6,763 nucleotides of DNA from Deltaproteobacteria bacterium CG_4_8_14_3_um_filter_43_13 (GCA_002782605.1 PFIF01000138.1:1-6763); one strand, 5' to 3'; positions 1 through 6,074 are shown, counted from the stretch's first letter. The notes: a model not told the origin generated them from the sequence alone. Translations and numbers: made by a program.

Positions 1-5
1 TTCGG

Positions 6-1721
6 TTACTGCATTGCTGTTTTCTCTATCATCTCTCTGGCATGCTCTTTAACCGTTTCAGTAATCTCCGCTCCAGCAAGCATTCGTGCAATCTCGCCTA
101 TCCTCTCCTCCTTATCCAATCTCTTCACCGATGTAGCAGTCCGACCATTTTTGACCTTCTTGCTTATGTTGTAATGGGTATCTGCAAAGCGAGCAATCTG
201 CGGCAGATGGGTAATACAAATAACCTGATGGAACTTTGAGAGAGATTTGAGTTTTTGTCCCACTATATCAGCTACCCTTCCGCCAATACCTGCATCTACT
301 TCGTCGAAGATCAATGTCTCTACCCCACCCTTTTGTGCCAATATACTCTTTAAGGCAAGGATAACCCTTGACAACTCCCCTCCTGATGCAATCCTGGAAA
401 GGGCTCTGGGAGATTCCCCTGGATTGGGGGATAATAGAAATTCAACATCATCTATCCCCTTACTGGTAATCCTAAGGTCGCCTATATCCATATTTTCATC
501 CAAATTACCCTTGGTGTTAAAACGGTGGTTATTAATGCCCGCTTCAAATACAGTTTTCTCCATCCCCACCGACCACAATTCTTTCTCAATGCTGTTTTTC
601 AGTTTTTCTGCTGTGGTTCTCCTCTTATCTGAAAGATCCTCTGCCATCTTCAGTATTTCCATCTCAGTATCATGGAGTTCATTCTTAAGTCGGGCTATAG
701 TGTCTTCACTATTTGAAATATCCTTTAGTTCTCTTTGTATCCTATCCTTATATTGAATAATTTCATCTATTGTGGAACCATACTTTTTCTTCAGTTTATT
801 GATCTCCAGAAGTCTCTGTTCCACTTCCTCCAATTTAGCAGGATCGAATTCTATCTTCTGGGCATAGTCCCGAAGGGATAAGGCTACATCTTCCAGTTCA
901 ATGATAGAGGATTCCATGGCATCATGCAGTTTTCCTAATGAACTGTCTATCTTGGAGATATCTTTGATATTGTTTTTTACCGCCTTTAGATTCTCCAACA
1001 CAGATTCTTTAGCTCCATAAATGGTATTATAGGCATGGTTAGAATACTCCAGGAGTTTCTCTGAATTTATAAGTATATCCTTCTCTCTCTTTAGATCCTC
1101 ATCTTCTCCAACCTTGAGATTTGCCCTTTCTATTTCATTCCATTGAAAATCCAGAAGGGATTCCCTTTCTGCCCTCTTATTGGCAGCATGAGCAAGATCA
1201 ACCAACTCATTTCTAAGTTTAAGGAGTTTCTTGAAAAGGGTCCCTACTCTTTCTCTAAGAGAATGGAGGCTGCCAAAGTCATCAAGGATGTCAATATGCC
1301 TTTCAGGATTGAGGAGCAACTGGCTTTCATGCTGTCCTGAGATGGCGATCAATTCCTCTCCTATTCCGGCAAGCATACCCAAAGTAGCCAACCCCCCATT
1401 TATAAAAACCTTATTCTTGCCAGAGTGAGAAATCACTCGTTTGATAACCAAGTTCTCCTCTTTTTCAATTCCTAACCCATCTACCTTATTTAAGATTGTA
1501 TTGTTGTCAGAAATATCAAAAAGGGCATCTATTATTGCCTCTTCCTCATCGCTTCTTATTGTGTCCGCAGATGTCCTTCTGCCTTGAATCAGGTTAATGG
1601 CATTGATTATTATGGACTTGCCGGCTCCTGTCTCACCGGAGAGTACATTGAGACCCTCAGAAAAAGAGAGGGTTAATTCATCAATGATAGCAAAATTCTT
1701 AATAGTAAGCTCACTCAGCAT
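6..1721 (-). CDS. recN: DNA repair protein RecN (SMC-like ATPase)
   Basis: RecN is a cytoplasmic SMC-family ATPase that acts at DNA double-strand breaks and supports RecA-dependent recombinational repair. The 571-aa protein is close to the usual family length (about 550-570) and appears complete. Visible motifs in order: Walker A GETGAGKS at residues 29-36, a Q-loop-like ISGQHE at about 127-132, a long charged coiled-coil region from about 155 to 385, the ABC signature ASGGELSR at 445-452, Walker B LIFDEVDAGIGG at 470-481, and the switch region ITHLPQIA at 503-510. This split-ATPase layout with a short coiled coil is diagnostic of RecN rather than SMC or SbcC. The ATG start places the FAIID strand at residue 10 as in homologues, with AAGAG a few bases upstream. 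It lies 10 nt downstream of nadK on the same strand and is probably co-transcribed with it. No LexA-type box is obvious in front of it. Confidence 0.97.
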   Translation of the reverse strand: MLSELTIKNFAIIDELTLSFSEGLNVLSGETGAGKSIIINAINLIQGRRTSADTIRSDEEEAIIDALFDISDNNTILNKVDGLGIEKEENLVIKRVISHSGKNKVFINGGLATLGMLAGIGEELIAISGQHESQLLLNPERHIDILDDFGSLHSLRERVGTLFKKLLKLRNELVDLAHAANKRAERESLLDFQWNEIERANLKVGEDEDLKREKDILINSEKLLEYSNHAYNTIYGAKESVLENLKAVKNNIKDISKIDSSLGKLHDAMESSIIELEDVALSLRDYAQKIEFDPAKLEEVEQRLLEINKLKKKYGSTIDEIIQYKDRIQRELKDISNSEDTIARLKNELHDTEMEILKMAEDLSDKRRTTAEKLKNSIEKELWSVGMEKTVFEAGINNHRFNTKGNLDENMDIGDLRITSKGIDDVEFLLSPNPGESPRALSRIASGGELSRVILALKSILAQKGGVETLIFDEVDAGIGGRVADIVGQKLKSLSKFHQVICITHLPQIARFADTHYNISKKVKNGRTATSVKRLDKEERIGEIARMLAGAEITETVKEHAREMIEKTAMQ

Positions 1722-1731
1722 TACTCTTAGC

Positions 1732-2586
1732 TTATCTTTCTCCCCATTTCAGCTTTGTTCTCAAAACCTCGAAATAATTTTTATGGAGAGGTTCTATAAG
1801 GTAAACAGGATTTTTTGCCTTTTTTATCTCCAGCATACTGCCGGCATCGAAGGCAAAATCTACCTGACCATCCAGGGTTAAAAACACATCCTCATTCCTG
1901 GAAATAAGGCTTACTTCAATAGTTACATTGTCCGGTAAAATGAGGGGCCTGTTAGTAAGGGTATGAGGGCAGATAGGGGTAATTATTACAGAATGCAGGG
2001 GGGGATAAACGATAGGGCCTCCTGCAGAAAGTGAATAGGCCGTTGAACCTGTGGGAGTACATATTATTAATCCATCGGCTTTAAAAGTGGTCAGATGCCT
2101 GCCATTTATACTGATTTCTAAATCAATAATTCTGGCCATAGCCCCCTTGTTAATAACGGCATCATTCAGTACCCTGTACCCATCGACCTTCTTCCCTTCA
2201 CGGTGAAGACTGACTTTTAGCGCTGTTCGTTTGCTGAGTTTGTAGTCACCCCCAATAACACTTTCTAAAACAGGGTATAACTCATCCATGGTTATGGCGG
2301 TGAGGAACCCAAGCCCGCCAAGATTTACCCCCAGGATTGGCACCTTCCTGTTACCTATCGCCCTGGCAACACTGAGCAGGGTTCCATCCCCGCCCAGTAC
2401 GATAATCATATCTACCAATGAGGGAATCCTGGCTATATCATAGCTATATGGGTGTTTAATTGAGGAAGCCAGTGCGCTGTCTAAAAATATCTCAATAGAA
2501 CGCTCACCCAACCATCCAACAAGCCTTTTTGTAACCTCTATCGCCTCTGGTTTATTGGGCTTTGCAATAATTCCGATCTTTTTCAT
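1732..2586 (-). CDS. nadK: NAD kinase
   Basis: NAD kinase phosphorylates the 2'-hydroxyl of NAD to make NADP, the only de novo route to NADP in the cell. The 284-aa length is typical. The signature GGDGTLL is at residues 65-71, where D67 is the catalytic aspartate of the family. It is followed by the glycine-rich LGVNLGGLGFLT at 85-96, the LND motif at 140-142 (LNE or LND in homologues), and the ADGLIICTPTGSTAYSLSAGG block at 170-190 that forms the substrate pocket and the all-beta domain. The C-terminal half is complete. The gene precedes recN on the minus strand. The nadK-recN order is, from general knowledge, common in Desulfobacterota-like genomes. The ribosome binding site is weak (GAGAG about 9 nt before ATG). 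No convincing promoter with both boxes was found on the minus strand upstream. Confidence 0.97.
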   Translation of the reverse strand: MKKIGIIAKPNKPEAIEVTKRLVGWLGERSIEIFLDSALASSIKHPYSYDIARIPSLVDMIIVLGGDGTLLSVARAIGNRKVPILGVNLGGLGFLTAITMDELYPVLESVIGGDYKLSKRTALKVSLHREGKKVDGYRVLNDAVINKGAMARIIDLEISINGRHLTTFKADGLIICTPTGSTAYSLSAGGPIVYPPLHSVIITPICPHTLTNRPLILPDNVTIEVSLISRNEDVFLTLDGQVDFAFDAGSMLEIKKAKNPVYLIEPLHKNYFEVLRTKLKWGER

Positions 2587-2702
2587 AGAATTATACTCTC
2601 ATACTCTTACGTATTGATCATATCCCAACTATTTTTTTTCTAACACAAAAAGGAGGAGATTGTCCATTTAAAAAATTGAATAAACGGTTATATGGGGGTA
2701 CA

Positions 2703-2783
2703 ATGTTAGTATCATCGCCAAAAGAGTTGGCGATGATCGAAGAATTAAAGGGAGCAAGGGTTAACTTCCGCATTGCCAGATAA
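2703..2783 (+). CDS. Possible 26-aa small ORF
   Basis: ATG at 2703 opens a 26-codon frame ending in TAA at 2781-2783. The predicted peptide begins MLVSSPKELAMIEELKGA and ends RVNFRIAR. A G-rich GGGGG lies about 4 nt before the ATG, and the same frame stays open upstream of the ATG past 2640. The perfect hairpin at 2711-2737 sits inside the frame, just after the start. No family is recognised. It may be a real leader-type peptide, the tail of a decayed gene, or chance, and nothing beyond the ORF and the G-run supports translation. Confidence 0.2.
   Translation: MLVSSPKELAMIEELKGARVNFRIAR
2711..2737. repeat. Perfect 11-bp inverted repeat (hairpin)
   Basis: ATCATCGCCAA at 2711-2721 and TTGGCGATGAT at 2727-2737 are exact reverse complements around a 5-nt AAGAG loop. 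No T-run follows on either strand, so it does not look like a standard intrinsic terminator. It could be a regulatory hairpin, a protein-binding palindrome or a small mobile remnant. Confidence 0.75.
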
Positions 2784-2828
2784 AAAAATGAAATAACAAC
2801 AAGATGATTCACTTCAATTAAACAGGGA

Positions 2829-2857
2829 TTGACACTTCTAAACCGATGGTGTATATA
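2829..2857 (+). promoter_or_regulatory. Sigma70-type promoter of the DUF6364/PIN pair
   Basis: A consensus -35 box TTGACA (2829-2834) is followed after exactly 17 bp by TATATA (2852-2857), a near-consensus -10. Transcription would begin near 2863-2865, about 30 nt before the antitoxin ATG. The ribosome binding site AGGGGG is at 2885-2890, 5 nt before that ATG. Confidence 0.75.
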
Positions 2858-2869
2858 TCTTCATATACA
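2850..2869. promoter_or_regulatory. Candidate operator overlapping the -10 box
   Basis: TGTATAT (2850-2856) and ATATACA (2863-2869) form a 7-bp inverted repeat with a 6-nt centre. It covers the -10 box and the predicted start of transcription. Type II antitoxins with ribbon-helix-helix folds usually repress their own operon by binding such palindromes. The match of position and symmetry supports autoregulation but does not prove it. Confidence 0.4.
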
Positions 2870-2895
2870 ATACGTCAATATTCCAGGGGGTAACT

Positions 2896-3138
2896 ATGAA
2901 TACAAAATTGACACTGCGGATGGATGATAACTTAATTGAATCAGCAAAAGAATACTCCGCAAAAAAAGGTAAATCCGTTTCACGCATCGTAGCAGATTTA
3001 TTTGAAATTATAAAAAATGAAAAATTAAAAAAGGAATACCCTCTCACGCCAACGGTAAGAACTCTCAAGGGAGCCCTTAAGGGAAAGCCGGTAGATGAGA
3101 AAGAATATAAAAAATATTTAGAAGAAAAATATTTATGA
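2896..3138 (+). CDS. DUF6364 family antitoxin (ribbon-helix-helix-like)
   Basis: This 80-aa protein has an N-terminal ribbon-helix-helix-like segment: the strand KLTLRMD (residues 4-10), then helices NLIESAKEYSAKKG (12-25) and SVSRIVADLFEIIK (27-40). A basic linker leads to LTPTVRTLKGAL at 50-61 and a C-terminal DEKEYKKYLEEKY (68-79), a layout I recognise from DUF6364 antitoxins, which sit in front of PIN toxins. The N-terminus is expected to bind DNA and repress the operon, and the charged C-terminal tail to wrap and block the toxin. These roles come from the family and were not shown here. ATG 2896 is supported by AGGGGG 5 nt upstream and a well-formed promoter. Its TGA overlaps the toxin ATG in ATGA, pointing to translational coupling. 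Confidence 0.85.
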   Translation: MNTKLTLRMDDNLIESAKEYSAKKGKSVSRIVADLFEIIKNEKLKKEYPLTPTVRTLKGALKGKPVDEKEYKKYLEEKYL

Positions 3139-3575
3139 AAACCCTATTTGACACCAATATCATTCTGGATGTTCTTTTGGACAGAGAGCCCTTTTCTGAC
3201 GATGCATCTTTCTTGTTATCCAAAGTAGAAAATTCTGAAATTATAGGGTATATCTGTGCCACGACTGTTACCACCGTTCATTATCTCGCCACCAAAGCAC
3301 TTGGCGCCCAAGCTGCTTCCGACCACATCCGGTCCCTCCTTTCCCTTTTCGTCATAGCTCCTGTAAATCGTGTGGTGCTTGAAAATGCCGTAGCCTCCAA
3401 ATTTGAAGATTTCGAAGATGCCGTCCTCCATGAAGCAGCCCGTCATGCCGGAGCTAAATATATAGTGACAAGAAATTTATCAGATTTTAAAGAATCAAAA
3501 CTCCCGGTATTCGAACCAGGAGAATTTATTAACAGCATAGAATCATTGAAAATTGATGGTGAACAAGGCGCTTAA
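3135..3575 (+). CDS. PIN-domain ribonuclease toxin (PIN_3 / VapC-like)
   Basis: The 146-aa protein is a single PIN domain, a metal-dependent RNase fold used by VapC-type toxins to cleave tRNA or other RNA. It opens with LFDTNIILDVLLDREPF (residues 4-20), where D6 is the first acidic metal ligand. It continues with the TTVTTVHYLATK helix (43-54), the FEDFEDAVLHEAA block (90-102) with the conserved D95, and the closing VTRNLSDF (111-118) with D117. The ending PVFEPGEFI (124-132) is the usual tail of PIN_3 proteins (PF13470). All expected acidic residues are present, so the toxin looks intact. It begins inside the antitoxin stop (ATGA, 4-nt overlap), the classic type II arrangement. The RNA target cannot be read from the sequence. 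Confidence 0.9.
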   Translation: MKTLFDTNIILDVLLDREPFSDDASFLLSKVENSEIIGYICATTVTTVHYLATKALGAQAASDHIRSLLSLFVIAPVNRVVLENAVASKFEDFEDAVLHEAARHAGAKYIVTRNLSDFKESKLPVFEPGEFINSIESLKIDGEQGA

Positions 3576-3729
3576 CCAGACGGTGAGAAACACTAACCCG
3601 GAAACCTACTACCTTTAGTCGGTAGTGATGTAGTTATCCAGAGAATGAGTTGCTTAAGTTCCTATAAAATGTTTACAAAGCGGTACTTGGACAGGTTGTG
3701 TCCTGCATTCCGATTAGATTCCTTTAAAC

Positions 3730-3752
3730 TTTGTGTCTATGTGCCTTTGCCC
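3730..3752. repeat. Degenerate TGTGCCT tandem repeat
   Basis: The stretch carries repeated units of the type TGTGTCT, TGTGCCT, TTGCCCC, TTTGTGCCT spaced about 8-10 bases apart. T/G-rich strings of this kind recur between genes in many environmental bacterial genomes. I have no function for it. Confidence 0.35.
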
Positions 3753-3871
3753 CTTTGTGCCTGAATAGTTACGAATTGTAACAACATACCGGCAAGATTT
3801 TAGCTTCAACATGCAAATTAATAGTGTTTATGTGGTAAAGTACAGAAAACTATGTAATAACTTATTATGCA

Positions 3872-3896
3872 TGACAAGAATCTACCCTGATTGTCA
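3872..3896. promoter_or_regulatory. Inverted repeat at the brnT promoter
   Basis: TGACAA (3872-3877) and TTGTCA (3891-3896) are exact reverse complements 13 nt apart. The right arm is the -35 box of the brnT promoter. The position fits an operator for the cognate antitoxin, but the arms are short. Confidence 0.3.
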
Positions 3897-3920
3897 AGCT
3901 CCTGGTAATAGGGATATAAT
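3891..3920 (+). promoter_or_regulatory. Sigma70-type promoter of the BrnT operon
   Basis: TTGTCA (3891-3896, one mismatch to consensus) and TATAAT (3915-3920, perfect) are separated by 18 bp. Transcription would start near 3926-3928, just before the GAGGGA ribosome binding site at 3929-3934, giving a very short leader for the GTG start at 3941. Confidence 0.7.
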
Positions 3921-3940
3921 GAAGCTTTGAGGGATAATTA

Positions 3941-4237
3941 GTGCTTTTATTTGAATGGGACCCAAACAAGGCAAAAGAAAATCTTGAAACCCATAACATT
4001 TCCTTTGACGAGGCAAGTACAGCTTTTGGAGATACCTTGTCATTGGCTATATACGATCCTCTTCATTCTGAGGAAGAAGATAGATTTATTTTAATTGGGG
4101 ACTCCCATAAGAACCGTATTCTGGTAATTGTTTACACAGAAAGAGCCGAAAACGTCAGAATAATTAGTGCAAGAAAGGCAACCAAGAAAGAAAGGAAGCA
4201 ATATGAAGAGAATGCAAAAAGATCCAGATATGCTTGA
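3941..4237 (+). CDS. brnT: BrnT family ribonuclease toxin
   Basis: The 98-aa protein matches the BrnT family (PF04365), RelE-like ribonuclease toxins that inhibit translation. It opens with FEWDPNKAKENLETHNISF (residues 4-22), the family hallmark F-WD-K---N--KH-I-F. It continues with DEASTAF, DPLHSEEEDRFILIG (39-53), the strands RILVIVYTE (59-67), and NVRIISARKATKKERKQYEE (71-90), whose basic and Tyr residues form the active site in the family. The length is normal and nothing key is missing. The start is GTG, chosen because GAGGGA lies 6 nt upstream and the FEWD motif then sits at the usual place; GTG may lower expression. The 3' end overlaps the next gene by 35 nt. The toxin-first order is normal for BrnT modules. 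Confidence 0.9.
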   Translation: MLLFEWDPNKAKENLETHNISFDEASTAFGDTLSLAIYDPLHSEEEDRFILIGDSHKNRILVIVYTERAENVRIISARKATKKERKQYEENAKRSRYA

Positions 4238-4412
4238 AGAATATGATTTCAGCAAAGGCATTCAGGGAAAATACGCAAAAAGGTATGCGGAAGGAACAAA
4301 CGTTGTAGTCATTGAGCCAGACGTTGCGAAAGTTTTCCCTGACCATGACTCTGTAAATCAGGCTTTGAGATCACTGGCAGAAATCATTAGACAACAAAAG
4401 AAGCTTGCATAA
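4203..4412 (+). CDS. Small antitoxin-like protein partnered with BrnT
   Basis: This 69-aa protein is placed where the BrnA antitoxin belongs. I chose ATG 4203 because AAAGGAAG (4191-4198) lies at good distance. The frame is open from 4167 and another ATG lies at 4212, but that one has no well-spaced SD. The segment EYDFSKGIQGKYAKRYAEG (residues 13-31) followed by TNVVVIEPDVAKVFPD (32-47) and a helix DSVNQALRSLAEIIRQQKK (49-67) is a pattern I know from small proteins beside toxins. The strand-then-helix end resembles a ribbon-helix-helix DNA-binding unit. It lacks clear similarity to classical BrnA, so the name is withheld. By position it should neutralise BrnT and repress the operon, which is an inference. 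It overlaps brnT by 35 nt and is probably translationally coupled. Confidence 0.75.
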   Translation: MKRMQKDPDMLEEYDFSKGIQGKYAKRYAEGTNVVVIEPDVAKVFPDHDSVNQALRSLAEIIRQQKKLA

Positions 4413-4416
4413 CGCT

Positions 4417-4626
4417 ATGTATGATGATCCAATAGCTGAAGAAGTCAGAAAGATAAGGGAACGCTTGGCAGGAAAACATTACTTCGATTTAGGTTCTATA
4501 TTCGAAGACCTTAGGAAGCGACAAGCCACGTTGGGAAAAAGGCTCGTGCGCAGCCAAAGTAAAAAATTTGTCGAACAAGCGGCTGTGCCTGACCGGAATT
4601 CCGCTACGCTCCATCCTGGTAGGTGA
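4417..4626 (+). CDS. Small third protein of the BrnT operon, tail probably altered
   Basis: ATG 4417 is 4 nt after the antitoxin stop, so the three genes likely share one transcript. A TTG at 4405 in the same frame is possible but would overlap the stop and has no better SD. The 69-aa product starts MYDDPIAEEVRKIRERLAG and continues YFDLGSIFEDLRKRQ (residues 22-36), a helical, charged pattern that I recognise as a recurrent uncharacterised small protein next to toxin-like genes. Its function is unknown. From about residue 50 the frame enters the GC-rich block at the AAATTTG repeat (4564), and the last 20 residues (KFVEQAA to HPGR) read like non-native sequence. The original C-terminus may therefore have been replaced by an insertion. 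Confidence 0.6.
   Translation: MYDDPIAEEVRKIRERLAGKHYFDLGSIFEDLRKRQATLGKRLVRSQSKKFVEQAAVPDRNSATLHPGR
4564..4570. repeat. AAATTTG direct repeat, left copy
   Basis: AAATTTG lies at the left edge of the GC-rich block, and an identical copy is at 6133-6139 at its right edge. It could be a target-site duplication. Seven bases can recur by chance in AT-rich DNA. Confidence 0.25.
4594..4603. repeat. Perfect 10-bp palindrome CGGAATTCCG
   Basis: A perfect palindrome lies about 70 nt before the RAYT remnant, in a stretch (4590-4660) rich in CGCTCC and TTCC motifs that also includes TTCCT/AGGAA arms (4637-4641, 4655-4659). RAYT genes are usually flanked by REP hairpins, so this may be a degenerate REP, but the symmetry is too short to be sure. 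Confidence 0.35.
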
Positions 4627-4674
4627 GCCACAACGTTCCTCCGTCGCTCCGCTCAGGAAGAAGAAGGAGTTCAA

Positions 4675-4938
4675 ATGCCGCGACAAGCCCAATTGGATAT
4701 TCTCGGTGCTCTGCATTACATCATGGTGCGGGGGATCAACAAAGCCGATATATTTGATGACGATCAGGACAAGACACGGTTTCTTGAGCGATACTCGAGC
4801 TGTATTGCCTTGCGGGGCAGAGATGAGCTTGCCCTTTCGGCGGCTGAGATAGCGCGGCAGGTGGGCATGGATACATCGGGTGTTACGAAGGCAATCGAGA
4901 GGGCTGAACAACGGTATGGCTATAAATATCATAAATAG
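4675..4938 (+). pseudogene. Internally deleted RAYT (IS200-like Y1 transposase remnant)
   Basis: The 87-aa frame joins two ends of a REP-associated tyrosine transposase, a family that normally runs about 230-330 aa. Residues 1-40 (MPRQAQLDILGALHYIMVRG and on to DKTRFLER) are the typical N-terminus of the Y1 transposase domain. Residues 41-80 (SSCIALRGRDELALSAAEIA, then RQVGMDTSGVTKAIERAE) are the C-terminal helix-turn-helix that follows the catalytic domain. The whole middle, including the HUH metal-binding motif (usually NHxH) and the catalytic tyrosine, is missing. The junction at about residue 40 (near 4794) keeps the frame open, which implies an in-frame deletion. It cannot be an active transposase, though a small DNA-binding peptide could still be made: AAGGAG at 4664-4669 is well placed for the ATG. 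G+C is high (37/60 at 4801-4860). Confidence 0.85.
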
Positions 4939-5177
4939 AAACAACGTCCCCAAAGGTTCCCCAAAGGGCTTCTTCGTTTTTCTGAGTTGCTTTCTACGTT
5001 CCAATATCACAAATCATGTGCCACAAATGTTGGCTAATGCGGCAGTTGAACAGTGCCCGAAGGGCATCTGTCTCGAACTCCTGGTTCTCCCCGCAGCGGA
5101 GTGGGGAATATTATGTTATACGTATGAGAACTGACAAACGTCATACTCAACTTCGGCTTCTTTTTCAAGCTTTTGGA
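4939..5177. other. Spacer between the RAYT remnant and the SIR2-like gene
   Basis: The spacer holds a tandem CCCCAAAGG (two copies 11 bases apart at about 4949-4968), a hairpin at 5051-5070, and a GC-rich imperfect inverted repeat TCCCC/GGGGA near 5088-5107. No promoter with two good boxes was found, although AT-rich TATTATGTTATAC at 5109-5121 could supply a -10 box. Confidence 0.5.
5051..5070. repeat. Short GC-rich hairpin downstream of the RAYT remnant
   Basis: CAG-TGCCC (5051-5058), loop GAA (5059-5061), GGGCA (5062-5066), one bulged T, then CTG (5068-5070) give an eight-pair stem. No T-run follows, so it is not a standard terminator. Its location after a RAYT makes a REP-like element one possibility. 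Confidence 0.45.
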
Positions 5178-6074
5178 ATGATCTACACCTTCTATTTGCT
5201 TGGTGCAGGCGCATCCGTAGGCATCATTCCGTTGACACGCGAATTGAAGAAGAGAATTGTCATGCGATATCGCGCCTTCGGAATGTACCCTGTTGAACTT
5301 ATGAATCCTGACCCCGTTTTTGAACGGGTGATTGGCGATTCCACAGAGGGCACCGATCCGATCACTGCTGCACTGTTACGACACCTGTTCCCGTCAGCTG
5401 TCCATGCTATGGTTCTGCAGCAATTGGCTCCAGTACCAAGGTCACCATTGGTCGATCAGTATGGCCTCTTCTTGCTAGCTGCAAAACCGTCCACGTTTTT
5501 CAACATGAATGTCGACGGACTTGCAAGGCAATACTGCCGCGGACACTATGTTCTTGAGCCTCACGGGAGAATACCTCCGGCACTTGTTCGTAGTCCCAGG
5601 TGGGACGAACTGATTGATATCTTATTGGAGTTCGGTTTCACTGCTCCACAGATACCAGGCGTATTGCTGCCACAACCAGAACCCGTCACTGTGACCTCGC
5701 GCGCCGCTTATTCGGCGGCCAGAAGACTGTTCTCTCATGGCCGATACCTCGTGATAATAGGATATTCGTTCGGGAAGTCTCCACAGTTTGACACGTTTGA
5801 TGATGTCGAAGCATTTGAGTTTTTCAGGGAACTCCTGAGAAGTTCCGGCAAGACAGTATTGATAAGTCCTGACCCTGGATTTGTGGGTTTTTTGTGTAGA
5901 GAAGCTATGCAGTGCAGCAGTGTTCACGAATTGCCCCTTTATTGGGATTGCCTGAGCGCTGCGATCTCAAGTGTTCTTCGCGATTCCGGGCAGAGAGACT
6001 TTTCATCTCTTTCGGGTATGACTTCAGAAGTTCTATACCGATATGACCGACTCTCCGAAGAGCAAAGCGTATAA
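5178..6074 (+). CDS. SIR2-like domain protein, putative NADase / defence effector
   Basis: From ATG 5178 the product is 298 aa and consists of little more than one SIR2-like Rossmann domain. It begins with FYLLGAGASVGIIPLT (residues 5-20), the GAGAS nucleotide-binding loop. It then carries FFNMNVDGLARQY (107-119), equivalent to the TQNID motif with N111 and D113, VLEPHGRI (125-132) with the likely catalytic H129, YLVIIGYSFG (190-199), and TVLISPDP (226-233). In the SIR2-like families such domains hydrolyse NAD, and in ThsA, DSR and related systems this kills infected cells. NADase activity here is inferred. No zinc-binding cysteines of the deacetylase class are seen. The frame is open from ATG 5016 (352 aa), but the first 54 residues look like translated spacer, and ATG 5178 places GAGAS near the N-terminus as usual; its SD (GGA) is weak. 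No sensor domain is fused, so activation may need a partner. Confidence 0.8.
   Translation: MIYTFYLLGAGASVGIIPLTRELKKRIVMRYRAFGMYPVELMNPDPVFERVIGDSTEGTDPITAALLRHLFPSAVHAMVLQQLAPVPRSPLVDQYGLFLLAAKPSTFFNMNVDGLARQYCRGHYVLEPHGRIPPALVRSPRWDELIDILLEFGFTAPQIPGVLLPQPEPVTVTSRAAYSAARRLFSHGRYLVIIGYSFGKSPQFDTFDDVEAFEFFRELLRSSGKTVLISPDPGFVGFLCREAMQCSSVHELPLYWDCLSAAISSVLRDSGQRDFSSLSGMTSEVLYRYDRLSEEQSV

Larger units (their letters stand above)
2587..2895. other. Divergent spacer between nadK and the toxin-antitoxin pair
   Basis: This 309-nt spacer separates minus-strand nadK from the plus-strand DUF6364/PIN genes. It holds an orphan, perfect Shine-Dalgarno-like AAGGAGGAG at 2650-2658 with no sensible start just downstream, a perfect 11-bp inverted repeat at 2711-2737, a possible 26-codon ORF at 2703-2783, and the antitoxin promoter at 2829-2857. 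The purine-rich SD without a gene, followed by a short open frame, could be the remains of a decayed small gene. That is an inference. Confidence 0.6.
3576..3940. other. Spacer between the two toxin-antitoxin modules
   Basis: This 365-nt spacer has no convincing gene. It contains a 6-bp inverted repeat ACTACC/GGTAGT (3608-3613, 3621-3626; 7-nt loop, no T-run, so only a weak terminator candidate), a TGTGCCT-type repeat at 3730-3752, and the brnT promoter. A 39-codon frame at 3811-3930 lacks a ribosome binding site and runs through that promoter, so I treat it as chance. Confidence 0.6.

Noticed and set aside
247..756. Long plus-strand open frame of 169 codons inside recN.
   Set aside because: It is antisense to the well-supported recN coding sequence and its translation resembles no protein.
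2590..2595. TATAAT on the minus strand directly before nadK.
   Set aside because: It is so close to the ATG that the transcript would be almost leaderless, and no -35 box is found at a normal distance.
3569..3575. GCTTAAC at the end of the PIN gene, fitting the RYYYAAC core of an integron attC site.
   Set aside because: No partner GTTRRRY core or complementary arm was found downstream, so a full attC site cannot be supported.
3608..3626. ACTACC/GGTAGT hairpin as a terminator for the PIN operon.
   Set aside because: The stem is only 6 bp, its loop is 7 nt and no T-run follows.
3811..3930. 39-codon ORF before brnT.
   Set aside because: It has no ribosome binding site and runs across the brnT promoter, and no family was recognised.
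4489..5010. Minus-strand open frame of 173 codons across the RAYT remnant.
   Set aside because: It is antisense to recognisable RAYT sequence and the BrnT-operon third gene, with a low-complexity translation and no family resemblance.
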